From Bacteroidota bacterium (GTDB lineage Bacteria > Bacteroidota > Bacteroidia > AKYH767-A > OLB10), in NCBI GenBank assembly GCA_016713445.1, contig JADJPB010000015.1, positions 84,077 to 148,076 of the forward strand: a stretch of 64,000 nt of DNA, written 5' to 3'. The notes below the pieces were generated by a model. The model was not told the origin of the DNA, searched no databases, and was given only the letters and a program-made list of their open reading frames with translations. Position numbers and translations under genes: made by a program. Positions 28,770 through 37,738 of this stretch are shown in pieces. Each line of letters starts with the position of its first letter. Position 1 is the stretch's first letter.

Positions 28770-29300
28770 ATGAACTTCCCACAAGGTTTAATCGATTTCT
28801 TGGTATATCTCGCCCCTTCATTGATGGTTTTTTTTACCACTTGGTTTTTAGTGCGTCGATTTCTTCAGCGTGAAACCACATTGAAAATGTTGGAGCTAAA
28901 AGCGATACAACAAAAGGAAATGATGCCTCTTCGTTTGCAAGCTTATGAGCGCTTGTCCATCTACCTCGAGAGAATTTCTCCAAATGTGATGTTGCTTAAT
29001 CAGTATGAACCCGGAATGACTGTTGTTGAGTTTCAGCAAAGTCTGCTAACGATGATTCGTGATGAATTTGAACATAATTATGCACAGCAAATTTATATCA
29101 CACCCCCGCTGTGGAATTTGATTCGTAATGCGAAGGAAGAAGTGGCTCGACAAGTTATCTCGGCGGCTTCTTCTTTAGATGGAGAGGCGCCCGCATATCA
29201 ATTAAGCAAGAAAATTTTTGATGCCATCATCGATAAGGATGAACATCCTACGCAACGAGCATTAAATATTTTGAAAGCAGAAGTAGCTCAATTATTATAA
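28770..29300 (+). CDS. Conserved hypothetical protein with one membrane helix
   Basis: The ATG at 28770 (MNFPQGLIDFLVYLAPSLMV) is chosen: the longer frame from 28731 adds residues of poor quality and overlaps the promoter. One N-terminal membrane helix (about residues 8-30) is followed by a soluble helical domain with REEFEHNYAQQIY-like content (actual: RDEFEHNYAQQIYITPPLW), KEEVARQVISAA and a C-terminal IIDKDEHPTQRALNILKAE. It has the look of a conserved Bacteroidota family but I cannot name a function. It lies 11 bp upstream of the mutase gene, same strand, so they are probably cotranscribed. Confidence 0.8.
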   Translation: MNFPQGLIDFLVYLAPSLMVFFTTWFLVRRFLQRETTLKMLELKAIQQKEMMPLRLQAYERLSIYLERISPNVMLLNQYEPGMTVVEFQQSLLTMIRDEFEHNYAQQIYITPPLWNLIRNAKEEVARQVISAASSLDGEAPAYQLSKKIFDAIIDKDEHPTQRALNILKAEVAQLL

Positions 29301-29311
29301 ATTCAATCTGA

Positions 29312-30883
29312 ATGTCGAAGGAAAAAGTACTGAGTAAGGAGCATGTTACAGATGCTGGAATAGAAATTAAGCGAATTTACCAGCAACCACTCAACATGAA
29401 AGAGGATGCCGGTGAATTCCCTTACACAAGAGGCGTGCAACCCGATATGTATCGCGGAAAATTGTGGACGATGCGTCAGTATGCCGGATTTTCTACTGCA
29501 GAAGAAAGTAATGAACGTTATCATTTTTTGTTGAAGCAAGGTACTACCGGACTCTCTGTCGCTTTTGATCTCCCTACACAAATTGGATACGATTCCGATC
29601 ATGTACTCTCCGAAGGTGAAGTAGGAAAAGCTGGTGTTGCCATCGATTCATTGGCCGATATGGAAGTTCTCTTCGATGGTATTGAATTGGAAAAGATCAC
29701 TACTTCCATGACCATCAATTCTACGGCTTCGGTGTTGTTGTGTATGTACATGGCTCTTGCAAAAAGGCAAGGTGCGAATTTGAAGAATATTTCTGGTACT
29801 ATACAAAATGATATTTTAAAGGAATACGCTGCAAGAGGAACTTATATTTATCCTCCCAAGCAAAGTATGCGCATCATCACCGATATTTTTGCATTTTGTG
29901 CCGAGGAACTTCCAAAGTGGAATACGATTTCGGTCTCGGGATATCATATTCGTGAAGCCGGCGCCAATGCTGTGCAAGAATTAGCGTTTACCTTGGCTGA
30001 TGGAAAAGCGTATTTGTTAGCTGCGCAACAAAAGAATTTAGACATTAATGTTTTTGCTAAGCGAATGTCTTTTTTCTTTAATGCACATAATAATTTGTTT
30101 GAAGAGGTTGCGAAATTCAGAGCTGCACGTCGGATGTGGGCGAAAATCACCACCGATTTAGGAGCTACTGATCCACGTGCACAAATGTTGCGCTTTCACA
30201 CGCAAACTGGTGGATCAACTTTAACGGCACAACAACCCCATAATAATATTATACGTGTCACCATTCAAGCCTTAGCGGCTGTGATGGGCGGAACACAAAG
30301 TTTACATACCAATGGTTTTGATGAAGCACTCGCATTGCCTACCGAAGAAGCGGCAAGCATTGCGTTGCGTACACAACAAATTGTTGCTTACGAAAGTGGT
30401 GTGCCACAAACCGTAGATCCGCTCGGTGGTAGTTATTTTGTAGAAGCTTTAACAGATGAAGTGGAGAGCAAGGCATGGGAGTATATTCATCGTATCGATG
30501 AGATGGGTGGCGCCGTTGCTGCTATTGAACAAGGTTTTATTCAAAAAGAAATTGCGGATTCAGCCTATCGATATCAAAAAGATATTGAATCATCAGAGAA
30601 GATTATTGTTGGTGTAAATAAATTCACAACAAAGGATCAACATAAAGTTGATTTGATGACCATCAATGATAGTATCCGAAAAGTGCAGTCGGAGAAATTA
30701 GCAATGCTGAAAAAGAATCGAAATAATGATAATGTTCAGTCTTGTTTGAATGCATTAAAAGTGGCTGCCAAAGGAACCGATAATTTAATGCCATTTATCC
30801 TTGCCGCTGTAGAGGAGTACGCAACCCTAGGAGAAATATCAGACGTGATGCGTGAGGTTTTTGGTGAGTATACAGGTATGTAA
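29312..30883 (+). CDS. Methylmalonyl-CoA mutase large subunit (catalytic domain only)
   Basis: 523 aa covering the TIM-barrel substrate domain of a B12-dependent acyl-CoA mutase: MRQYAGFSTAEESNERYHFLL near 51, TTGLSVAFDLPTQIGYDSDH, TIQNDILKEYAARGTYIYPP, MRIITDIFAF, SGYHIREAGA, QTGGSTLTAQQPHNNIIRV and DPLGGSYFVEALTDEV. The Tyr of RQYAGF and the Arg of SMRII match methylmalonyl- rather than isobutyryl-CoA mutase specificity. The protein ends before any cobalamin-binding domain (no DxHxxG), so a separate small subunit must be supplied elsewhere. It is preceded by a hypothetical membrane protein 11 bp upstream. Confidence 0.93.
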   Translation: MSKEKVLSKEHVTDAGIEIKRIYQQPLNMKEDAGEFPYTRGVQPDMYRGKLWTMRQYAGFSTAEESNERYHFLLKQGTTGLSVAFDLPTQIGYDSDHVLSEGEVGKAGVAIDSLADMEVLFDGIELEKITTSMTINSTASVLLCMYMALAKRQGANLKNISGTIQNDILKEYAARGTYIYPPKQSMRIITDIFAFCAEELPKWNTISVSGYHIREAGANAVQELAFTLADGKAYLLAAQQKNLDINVFAKRMSFFFNAHNNLFEEVAKFRAARRMWAKITTDLGATDPRAQMLRFHTQTGGSTLTAQQPHNNIIRVTIQALAAVMGGTQSLHTNGFDEALALPTEEAASIALRTQQIVAYESGVPQTVDPLGGSYFVEALTDEVESKAWEYIHRIDEMGGAVAAIEQGFIQKEIADSAYRYQKDIESSEKIIVGVNKFTTKDQHKVDLMTINDSIRKVQSEKLAMLKKNRNNDNVQSCLNALKVAAKGTDNLMPFILAAVEEYATLGEISDVMREVFGEYTGM

Positions 30884-30929
30884 AAAACTAGATTTTATTT
30901 TATTCCGTCATTTGTTTTATAGTACAAAT

Positions 30930-31380
30930 AAACTCCTCTCCCTCCTTGTCCTCGCCTTTAGGAGAGGATGGAGAGGAGTCGCGAAGCCTCGCGAGGGAGG
31001 AGAGGCCGAAATAATATGAAATCTTAAGTTGTATGGAGATTGACTTTTTACTCTATACTATTGTCAACTTCGAATTATAAAAACATTATTAATCAATTAA
31101 TAAATAAACTCCTCCTCTCCCTCTTTGTCCTCGCCTTTAGGAGAGGATGGAGAGGAGTCGCGAAGCCTCGCGAGGGAGGAGAGGCCGAAATAATATGAAA
31201 TCTTAAGTTGTATGGAGATTGACTTTTTACTCTATACTATTGTCAACTTCGAATTATAAAAACATTATTAATCAATCAATAAATAAATTCCTCCTCGCCC
31301 TCTTTGTCCTCGCCTTTAGGAGAGGATGGAGAGGAGTCGCGAAGCCTCGCGAAGCAGGAGAAGCTGGAACAATAATGTAA
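30930..31380. repeat. 179-bp tandem repeat, ~2.5 copies
   Basis: Landmark TCGCGAAGCCTCGCGA starts at 30979, 31158 and 31337, exactly 179 bp apart. Each copy carries CTCCTCTCCCTC, CCTCGCCTTTAGGAGAGGAT, the 16-bp palindrome, then (copies 1-2) a nearly invariant AT-rich tail (TTGTATGGAGATTGACTTTT ... AACATTATTAATCAAT). The third copy diverges soon after the palindrome. Non-coding gap between the mutase and the septum initiator gene. Confidence 0.9.
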
Positions 31381-31478
31381 ACTAAAATTATACTCTTGTC
31401 CAATAAATATTGTTCAATATTTCAACCTATAAAAATTAACGTTTGTCGATTTGACTGTTTTAAAGGGGATGTTGATAT

Positions 31479-31799
31479 TTACTTTTTTACTTCTGAACTG
31501 TCTCTCACTATTAAAAATACATCTTCATTATCACGCTTCATGAGATAATGCTCGCGCGCATATTTTTCTAAATGTTCCGGATCAGAAGTTAGTTCTTGCA
31601 TATCGATTTTGTTCCTTTCAATCTCTGCAATGTAATAGGATTTATCATCTTGTAACTTTTTTAACTCTTGACGATAAGAATATTGAGAGAATATATCATT
31701 CCGATCAAAAAAGCCAACCCAAATAATAAAAGCAATAATCGTTAACGAGTATTTGTTTTTTAACCAAGACGGCACACGGTTCTGATAGAACTTTTTCAT
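31479..31799 (-). CDS. Septum formation initiator family protein (FtsB/DivIC)
   Basis: 106-aa bitopic membrane protein: short cytoplasmic tail, a hydrophobic helix (YSLTIIAFIIWVGFFDR, about 17-33), a coiled coil (SYRQELKKLQDDKSYYIAEIERNKIDMQEL) and the family-typical end in which DPEHLEKYAREHYLMKRDNEDVFLI fits the conserved region. FtsB/DivIC proteins join FtsL/FtsQ in the divisome. No other division gene is nearby. It runs opposite the mutase, from which it is separated by the 179-bp repeat. Confidence 0.93.
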   Translation of the reverse strand: MKKFYQNRVPSWLKNKYSLTIIAFIIWVGFFDRNDIFSQYSYRQELKKLQDDKSYYIAEIERNKIDMQELTSDPEHLEKYAREHYLMKRDNEDVFLIVRDSSEVKK

Positions 31800-31921
31800 G
31801 GGTTAAAGGTAGGTGTCTAAGTTTTAAATAGAGGTAAGGTGTAATACTTTTTTTAACGAAGGCTTGTGAATTGTATTGTTTTCAATATTTTTAGAAAAAA
31901 TGAATTTACTGCCCTTTCCAG

Positions 31922-32761
31922 ATGTGGAGAAATACTCAAACTGAGCTCGTTAAAATATTTGCAAAGCCCCGTAGCTATATCGGTTTTGTAGCTATAGCTA
32001 TTATTGTCAGCTTAATACATGTGGCCATGTATGTAGATGGACTCAATTATATTAGTTTTATTACAGGTCCCTTAGAATCGGCATTTAACATCGAAGGCAA
32101 AATTTTAAATGGGAATCTGGTCTGTTTTATTATCCTTCAAACTCTCATCATCCAAATTCCTTTGCTCGTTGCCTTGGTTACTGGAGACTTAATTTCGGGT
32201 GAAGCTGCCATGGGAACCATTCGTTTGCTCATGACTCGACCACTGTCTAGAACCTCTGTTTTATTCTCAAAATTTTTTGCTGGGGCTGTTTACGTTTTTA
32301 TTCTATTAGTATGGCTAGCACTCGTCTCTCTCGGAATAGGTTTGCTCATCTTCGGACCAGGAGATTTAATTGTTCTGAAAAGTGAAACCATCACCATCAT
32401 TCCTGCCGAAGATACGTTGTGGCGATTTTTTGCCGGATTAGGGATAGCCTTTATTAGTTTGTTGGTGGTAGCTAGCTTTTCGCTCTTGCTTTCGTGTTTT
32501 TCCGAAAATTCTATTGGACCGATTATTTCTACCATGGCCGTCATTATTTTATTTACCATAGTCGGTTCGATGGATATCCCCTTGTTCGAAAAAATCAAGC
32601 CATTTCTTTTCACTACACATATGGTGATTTGGCGAAATATGTTTGATCAGGAACTGGATTATTCTTTAATATACAATTCAATTATGATGCTGTTCGGACA
32701 TATTATTTTGTTTTTATTTATTGCATGGTATTCATTTCGTAAAAAAGATATTTTAAGCTAA
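31922..32761 (+). CDS. ABC-2 type transporter permease
   Basis: A 279-aa membrane protein of the ABC-2 permease class with six predicted helices, an amphipathic N-terminus (MWRNTQTELVKIFAKPRSYIGF) and the loop LVTGDLISGEAAMGTIRLLMTRPLSRTSVLFSKF typical of gliding or antibiotic-export permeases. The ATPase partner is not in the window. The stop overlaps the start of the LolA-like gene (TAATG), so the two are translationally coupled and likely act together. Confidence 0.9.
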   Translation: MWRNTQTELVKIFAKPRSYIGFVAIAIIVSLIHVAMYVDGLNYISFITGPLESAFNIEGKILNGNLVCFIILQTLIIQIPLLVALVTGDLISGEAAMGTIRLLMTRPLSRTSVLFSKFFAGAVYVFILLVWLALVSLGIGLLIFGPGDLIVLKSETITIIPAEDTLWRFFAGLGIAFISLLVVASFSLLLSCFSENSIGPIISTMAVIILFTIVGSMDIPLFEKIKPFLFTTHMVIWRNMFDQELDYSLIYNSIMMLFGHIILFLFIAWYSFRKKDILS

Positions 32762-33456
32762 TGAGAAAAGGATATATACTTTTTGCTTTTATGTGGATGT
32801 GCATACATGCAAGTGGACAAAGTGCACCTGAAGCATTGAAGTTAATCAAAGAAGTAACTCAAAAATTTAATAAGGTTCGCGATTATCAAGTGGATGCAGA
32901 GATTGACGCTCGCATTTCTTTTCTGAAGATTTTACCGCAGAAAGCAAAAGTATTCTACAAGTCACCCAATAAATTTCATGTAGAATCGAAAGGTATTGCC
33001 ATCTTGCCAAAGCAAAATTTTGATCAAATTTTTAGTTTGCTGAATACGGAAAGTAATTTTATGGCCTTTATTTCAGGATCAGAAAATTTGAATGGCGCAG
33101 CAACTTCAATTGTGAATGTTGTTCCATTGGCCGACACTAGCGATTTGGTATTGGCGAAATTATGGATTGATGTTGCTCAAGGTCTAATTGTCAAATCGCA
33201 ATTAACGACCAAAACGAATGGTACGGTACTCATCGAGTACATTTATAAAACTTGGAATGCATTGGCATTGCCCGACAAAACCATCTTTACAGTCGATGTA
33301 AAACGTTTTAAGATTCCAAAGGCTATTTCTGCAGATATTAATTCTAAAGCCACACAAGAAGATAAAAACAAGCCGCAAAAGCCCGGTAGAATTATTATTA
33401 GTTTTTCAAATTATAAAATCAACAAAGGAATCGACGATAAAGTTTTTGCAAAGTAG
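32761..33456 (+). CDS. LolA-like periplasmic protein
   Basis: A 231-aa exported protein with signal peptide (MRKGYILFAFMWMCIHASG) and a fold resembling the lipoprotein chaperone LolA/LolB: helix EALKLIKEVTQKFNKVRDY followed by long beta-strands (VDAEIDARISFLKILPQKAKVFYKSP, KFHVESKGIAILPK) and an interior FTVDVKRFKIPKAI. The lipid-binding role is inferred from the fold only. Coupled to the ABC-2 permease by a TAATG overlap, it may extract or carry a lipid moved by that transporter. Confidence 0.8.
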   Translation: MRKGYILFAFMWMCIHASGQSAPEALKLIKEVTQKFNKVRDYQVDAEIDARISFLKILPQKAKVFYKSPNKFHVESKGIAILPKQNFDQIFSLLNTESNFMAFISGSENLNGAATSIVNVVPLADTSDLVLAKLWIDVAQGLIVKSQLTTKTNGTVLIEYIYKTWNALALPDKTIFTVDVKRFKIPKAISADINSKATQEDKNKPQKPGRIIISFSNYKINKGIDDKVFAK

Positions 33457-33476
33457 GAGGGGGCCTCATAAAAAAC

Positions 33477-33504
33477 AAAGGCCTCCCGAACTTTGGGAGA
33501 CCTT
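33477..33504 (+). terminator. Intrinsic hairpin after the LolA-like gene
   Basis: AAAGGCCTCCC pairs with GGGAGACCTT with one mismatch; the spacer to the stop is about 20 bp. The T-tract after it is weak. Confidence 0.5.
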
Positions 33505-33580
33505 CTACCTAACCTAATTAACTTCTATGAAAAACGTAATGTTTTTTGCTTCGTTTATAAACGAAGCAATGTGAGTTTGT

Positions 33581-34108
33581 TTATGGTTGAACAGCTTCAA
33601 AGGGTTCTTCTGCTTTTCCTTGGTAAGCCACAGGATTATTCGAACTGTTTAATTGAATTTTGTAACTGTAGTTGTTTTCTCTTTTCCAAATGAGCACAAC
33701 ATCGGTTGTAATGTTTTTTTCAACTCCATTTTCCATTTTGGTGATGGTCCATTTACCGATTTGATAAATCATTTTTGAATTTCCACCTAACTCTACGATT
33801 TCAGATTTCATGGACTTTACTTGCATCATGTTTAACCAATAATCAGCAATCTCTTTTCTTCCGGTAATTTTTTTACCTCCTGGAATCATAATGGTGGCGT
33901 CATCTGAGTACATGTCTACAATAGAGGAGTAGTCTTTTTTAAGAATGGCTTTCTCAATGTCTTTGTTTAGTTCAAATACTTGTGCTTTTACATCATTGCT
34001 GATGTCTGTGTTGCTTTGTGCAAAACTAGATGAGCTTGCAAAAAGAAGTCCCATAGTAACCGCGATGGCGGCGAACGAGCGGCGGAATAAAGAATAGGCT
34101 GTTTTCAT
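33581..34108 (-). CDS. Secreted NTF2-like (DUF4440/SnoaL) protein
   Basis: 175 aa with a signal peptide ending FASSSSFAQ near residue 31. The rest fits a SnoaL/DUF4440 cone fold: helix VFELNKDIEKAILKKDYSSI, VDMYSDDATIMIPGGKKITGRKEIADYWL, then four strands ending VVLIWKRENNYSYKIQLN. Such domains bind small molecules; the specific ligand is unknown. Single gene, convergent with the LolA-like gene; the AT-rich 250 bp upstream carries no other feature. Confidence 0.85.
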   Translation of the reverse strand: MKTAYSLFRRSFAAIAVTMGLLFASSSSFAQSNTDISNDVKAQVFELNKDIEKAILKKDYSSIVDMYSDDATIMIPGGKKITGRKEIADYWLNMMQVKSMKSEIVELGGNSKMIYQIGKWTITKMENGVEKNITTDVVLIWKRENNYSYKIQLNSSNNPVAYQGKAEEPFEAVQP

Positions 34109-34356
34109 TTTTTTAATTTAAAGTTTAATTTATTTTTTGAATGAGTTTGTTTAGCTGTGATGATTGAACGAATTGTTTTGTTACAATGAATTCAATAATT
34201 ATTTTTTATTTCTTTTGATGGTACAAAGATGCATTACTATATAAGTATTGCCTAGCGAAAAATTACCAAGCGTCAATACTCATTACCGAAACATGAGTTG
34301 AATGCGATGTAGTGTTTTCCCTCTGAAAACACATTGATTTGTTAAAGAATTGTTAT

Positions 34357-34392
34357 GAAAAAAAGGGTAAGCTTTACGCTTACCCTTTTTTT
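34357..34392. terminator. Bidirectional terminator, GGGTAAGC stem
   Basis: GGGTAAGC (34365-34372), loop TTTAC, GCTTACCC (34378-34385), with A8 on the left and T7 on the right. It terminates the PspC gene on the minus strand. Two further short hairpins with core AAGCCTCGCG follow at 34401-34410 and 34438-34447. Confidence 0.8.
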
Positions 34393-34459
34393 GTGCAGGC
34401 AAGCCTCGCGCTTACCCTATTTTCTTTTTGTTCGGACAAGCCTCGCGCTTGTCTATTTA

Positions 34460-36220
34460 TTATCTCTTCTCTTTCGCATCAATCACTACACCATCTCCAT
34501 CAATTTTAATCTTAACATCTTTATTGTCCCAATTGATGGTGTCTTTATCTGAATTGATATTGATGTTTTTTCCATTCACTCTCACTTTTACTTTTTCGTC
34601 GTGATCACTGCTGTAGTTGTAGTTGATGGAAGTAGATTCATCTAAATTGCAATTCAAGCATTCTAATCCTCTTGCCGTCATTGTCCAAGTATGACCTACC
34701 ATATCATTGTCCCAAGTATTAGTTACGTTTTTGATATCGTAAATTACATCTTCCATTTCTTGTCCAAGGAACACACTCTTACCTTCTGGTACTTTTAGGA
34801 TTAAACGAATTTTCTGAGCTCTGTATTTCACGCCTTTTGGTATGATATAGCTTTTTGCGAAATGAATGATGGAATCATTTTGTTGAATTGGATAAACAAT
34901 TCTTCTTGAATTTAATTCAGCATTTTTGCGATTAGTGCCTCGGCTTGTTGTTATTCTTACCAACTCGAATTCATTCCCTTCAGCGCGTTGTACGGTTAAC
35001 TCAACATCGTCAAAACTTACAGAGTCTTCACCTGAATTAATACCCCATGAATCAGAATTCCAACTGAAGTTGCTGTCATCATAGTCTTCCATGCGACTAA
35101 ACGTTTCATCCATTGCCGCTAAATGTAGTGTATTGCTTTGCGGCTGAACAATAGGAATTATTATTCGATCGGTATTGCTATTTCTGAATTGAGATGAGAT
35201 ACTGATTCCAATCTAAATGGTGAGTAGAAGTCCAACAATCCACAGTATTCCTGTTGAATAATTAAACAACTTTGATTCTGTTTTGAATTTGAATAAGGAT
35301 CGCGCAATTCTATATAGGATTACAATAATTGGAATTCCAATTACCAATGCTAATGCAAACATTCCTGTATTTACTTGCCACGATTCTAGGAAGAAATTAG
35401 TAAGGAAGATTGGAAGCGAATCACCTCCAATTACGCCTGACATTCCTAAAAGTGTAACAAACAACGCAAAGAGTAATGCGATGAGAACAATTGCTATTAT
35501 TACACCGATAAAGCCAACGAAGAACTTAATAGCAGCTACGATGATAGCTCCGATGGCCTCAAAAAAATTTGCGATTCTACTGCTACCTCCTCGTGAGCTG
35601 CGTTTTCCAGAGATCCGCGTTTTGATATCTTCAACCTCTTCTTCAATGGTCTTTTTGATGTTGTCAATGTTCACCGCTTGACCTTTCATCTCTAATTTCT
35701 CAGAGGTAGTCTTCGCTTTTGGAACAATTACTAATAACAAGAGATAAAGTAAAAATCCAGAACCCATTACAAAGAATGCAATGGCGAAGATGAGACGTAA
35801 CCAAATTGGATCTATCCCTATGTAATGACTAATACCACTACATACACCACCTACTACTTTATCATCTGGATCACGATAGAGTCGACGGTATCCTTTGGCT
35901 TCAGAAAATCCGCCAGTTGAATTGTTGCCAGCGCCAAACTCGGATTTCTCTTCGTCAGCCCCTGCAACTTGCTCTGGTCGACCCATAGTGTTGATTACAT
36001 GTTCTACATCGGATGCAATTACTACTTGTCTGCTGGTACCGATACGCTCAGTAAACATTTCCGCAACACGCGATTCAATGTCTTGTATGATTTCATCACG
36101 ACCGTCTGAGCTAGTAAAGTAACCACGAATCGCTTCGAGATATTTCTTTAACTGGTCGTAAGCTTGTTCTTCAATATGGAAGACCATGCCTCCAATATTT
36201 ACAGTTACCGTCTTGTTCAT
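34460..36220 (-). pseudogene. PspC domain protein interrupted by an in-frame TAG
   Basis: The N-terminal 335 residues hold two short domains: an N-terminal adaptor (VFHIEEQAYDQLKKYLEAIRG ... QDIESRVAEMF) and the PspC helix pair (KGYRRLYRDPDDKVVGGVCSG, then IWLRLIFAIAFFVMGSGFLLY), followed by three more helices. A TAG at 35213-35215 then interrupts the frame; reading on in the same frame gives sense residues (IGISISSQFRNSNTDRI) and a further ~220 residues from 35113 (MDETFSRMEDYDDSNFSW) forming a beta-rich domain ending at 34460. Total about 586 aa, normal for this Bacteroidota architecture. Either a real nonsense change or a base error. It shares a 4-bp overlap with the padR gene; PspC proteins act in envelope stress, and PadR probably represses the pair. 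Confidence 0.85.
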
Positions 36221-36558
36221 GATATAGGGTTGTTAGAAGTTGTTTGATTAACCGCATTTACTAGCTCTTGCCAAGTAGTGCGAAGTTCAGAAGTAAATTG
36301 TTCGCCAATGGGCGTTAAGACATAATATTTTCGCGGTGGACCTGAAGATCTCTCTTTCCAGGTGTAGGCCAGTAATCCTTGGTTTTTTAATCTTGTAAGT
36401 AAAGGATATAAGGTACCTTCCACGACCATCAATTTTGCATCTTTCATCTTCGCTATGATATCCGAAGGATAAACTTCTCCTTGGCCGATGATGCTCAAGA
36501 TGCAAAACTCTAATACGCCTTTCCGCATCTGGGCTTGTGTATTTTCGAGATTGCTCAT
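36217..36558 (-). CDS. PadR family transcriptional regulator
   Basis: 113-aa winged-helix repressor. It shows the PadR pattern: KGVLEFCILSIIGQGEVYPSD, VEGTLYPLLTRLKNQGLLAYTW and RKYYVLTPIGEQFTSELRTTWQEL. Its stop overlaps the pspC start by 4 bp, so the two are one transcript. In many Bacteroidota this pair is autoregulated and responds to cell-envelope stress. Ligand unknown. The upstream gap to trmN6 holds a hairpin array. Confidence 0.94.
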   Translation of the reverse strand: MSNLENTQAQMRKGVLEFCILSIIGQGEVYPSDIIAKMKDAKLMVVEGTLYPLLTRLKNQGLLAYTWKERSSGPPRKYYVLTPIGEQFTSELRTTWQELVNAVNQTTSNNPIS

Positions 36559-36719
36559 TTTTTGCTGGTTTTAAGTAGATGCTGTGATCATCAACACCTA
36601 CTGGATTATTTAATGACAACGCAAACATATGATCTTTTAAGGTACTATGCAATACAAAGTACTATTTGAATTTGTAAATAATTGATAAACAATAGTAAAA
36701 TTTTAAATTAATACTTCTG

Positions 36720-36930
36720 ACGTGTCATAGATCGGCTTCAAACCGAACTCTTGTCTTTATTTAGATTAGACTAATCTGCTCTTTTTTTTGTTCCTTTTTG
36801 ATGAAGCCTGTTCTTTTTCTTGTTCTAGATTGGTCTCACACGAATCTTTTTTTGTTACAGGTCGGTTTTATATCCAATCTTTTTCAAGATAAGTTCAACA
36901 GGACGTCGATCTATACGTTTCTCGTTTCAA
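36720..36930. repeat. Degenerate hairpin array, ~32-bp spacing
   Basis: Short inverted motifs followed by T-rich tracts recur: AGATCGGCTTCAAACCGA (36729), AGATTAGACTAATCT (36763), AGATTGGTCTCACACGAATCT-type (36827) and AGGTCGGTTTTATATCCAATCT-type (36859), with intervals 34, 64 and 32 bp. The region between padR and trmN6 otherwise shows nothing. Confidence 0.5.
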
Positions 36931-36982
36931 ATTGGCCGAGAACAGATTTTCAAAGAAGTCGTATGTAATTATTAAACTTCTT

Positions 36983-37013
36983 TTGCGCATCCTATTTCCT
37001 TTTTTTATATTTG
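36983..37013 (+). promoter_or_regulatory. Promoter of trmN6 (TTG - 20 bp - TATATTTG)
   Basis: TTG at 36983-36985 and an exact -7 box TATATTTG at 37006-37013, spacer 20 bp, 14 bp before the ATG. Confidence 0.55.
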
Positions 37014-37027
37014 TTTGAGAAAATTAT

Positions 37028-37735
37028 ATGCCAGCATCGGTTTTTCAGTTCAAGAAATTTACGGTTCAACAAGAACGTTGCGCTATGAAAGTAGGCACCG
37101 ATGGCGTTTTATTAGGGGCGTGGGTTACCGTACCTAAAGAAGGAAAAATTTTAGATATCGGAACAGGTACTGGCCTCATCGCACTGATGATGGCTCAAAA
37201 AACCGACGCATTTATTGATGCTATTGACATTGATGTTTCAGCTTATGAACAAGCATGTGATAATGTAAAAGCCTCTCCCTGGAAAGAACATATTAAAGTA
37301 ATGCATTCTTCATTGAATGACTTTAAGCCAGGTTATCGCTACGATATTATCGTAAGCAACCCACCTTATTTTATGGATAGTTTCGTGGCAATTGACGAAG
37401 CGAGAAATTTGGCAAGATCAGCTAGCGCATCTTTAACCTATGAAGATTTATTATTTGGTGTTGGTCGATTGTTAACGAATACCGGTAAGTTTTCGGTTAT
37501 TTTGCCATTTAAAGAAGGACAAATATTTCGTGAGCTGGCAGAACAAAGCGGACTTATCTGTGTCAAAATTTCAAAAGTGAAAACAGGAAGAGATAAACCT
37601 TTTAAACGAGTCTTAATGGAATTTTCAAGACGTGAGGAAGACGTTCAAGAAGATGAATTAGTGATTCATTTTGATAGCCGCGAGTTCACAGATGAATATA
37701 AAAAGTTAACGGGCGATTATTACTTGGCTTTCTAA
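37028..37735 (+). CDS. trmN6: tRNA1(Val) (adenine(37)-N6)-methyltransferase
   Basis: 235-aa SAM-dependent RNA methyltransferase of the YfiC/TrmN6 group. Features: FQFKKFTVQQERCAMKVGTDGVLLGAWV at the N-terminus, SAM-binding ILDIGTGTGLIALMMAQ, and the catalytic VSNPPYF, the N-P-P-Y motif of N6-adenine methylases. It modifies A37 of tRNA1(Val) in E. coli; the same target is inferred. Well-placed promoter upstream, saccharopine dehydrogenase gene convergent 3 bp downstream. Confidence 0.92.
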   Translation: MPASVFQFKKFTVQQERCAMKVGTDGVLLGAWVTVPKEGKILDIGTGTGLIALMMAQKTDAFIDAIDIDVSAYEQACDNVKASPWKEHIKVMHSSLNDFKPGYRYDIIVSNPPYFMDSFVAIDEARNLARSASASLTYEDLLFGVGRLLTNTGKFSVILPFKEGQIFRELAEQSGLICVKISKVKTGRDKPFKRVLMEFSRREEDVQEDELVIHFDSREFTDEYKKLTGDYYLAF

Positions 37736-37738
37736 TTG

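Noticed and set aside
36287..36652. 121-codon frame overlapping padR
   Set aside because: Same strand but different frame from a clear PadR gene; composition typical of a shadow.
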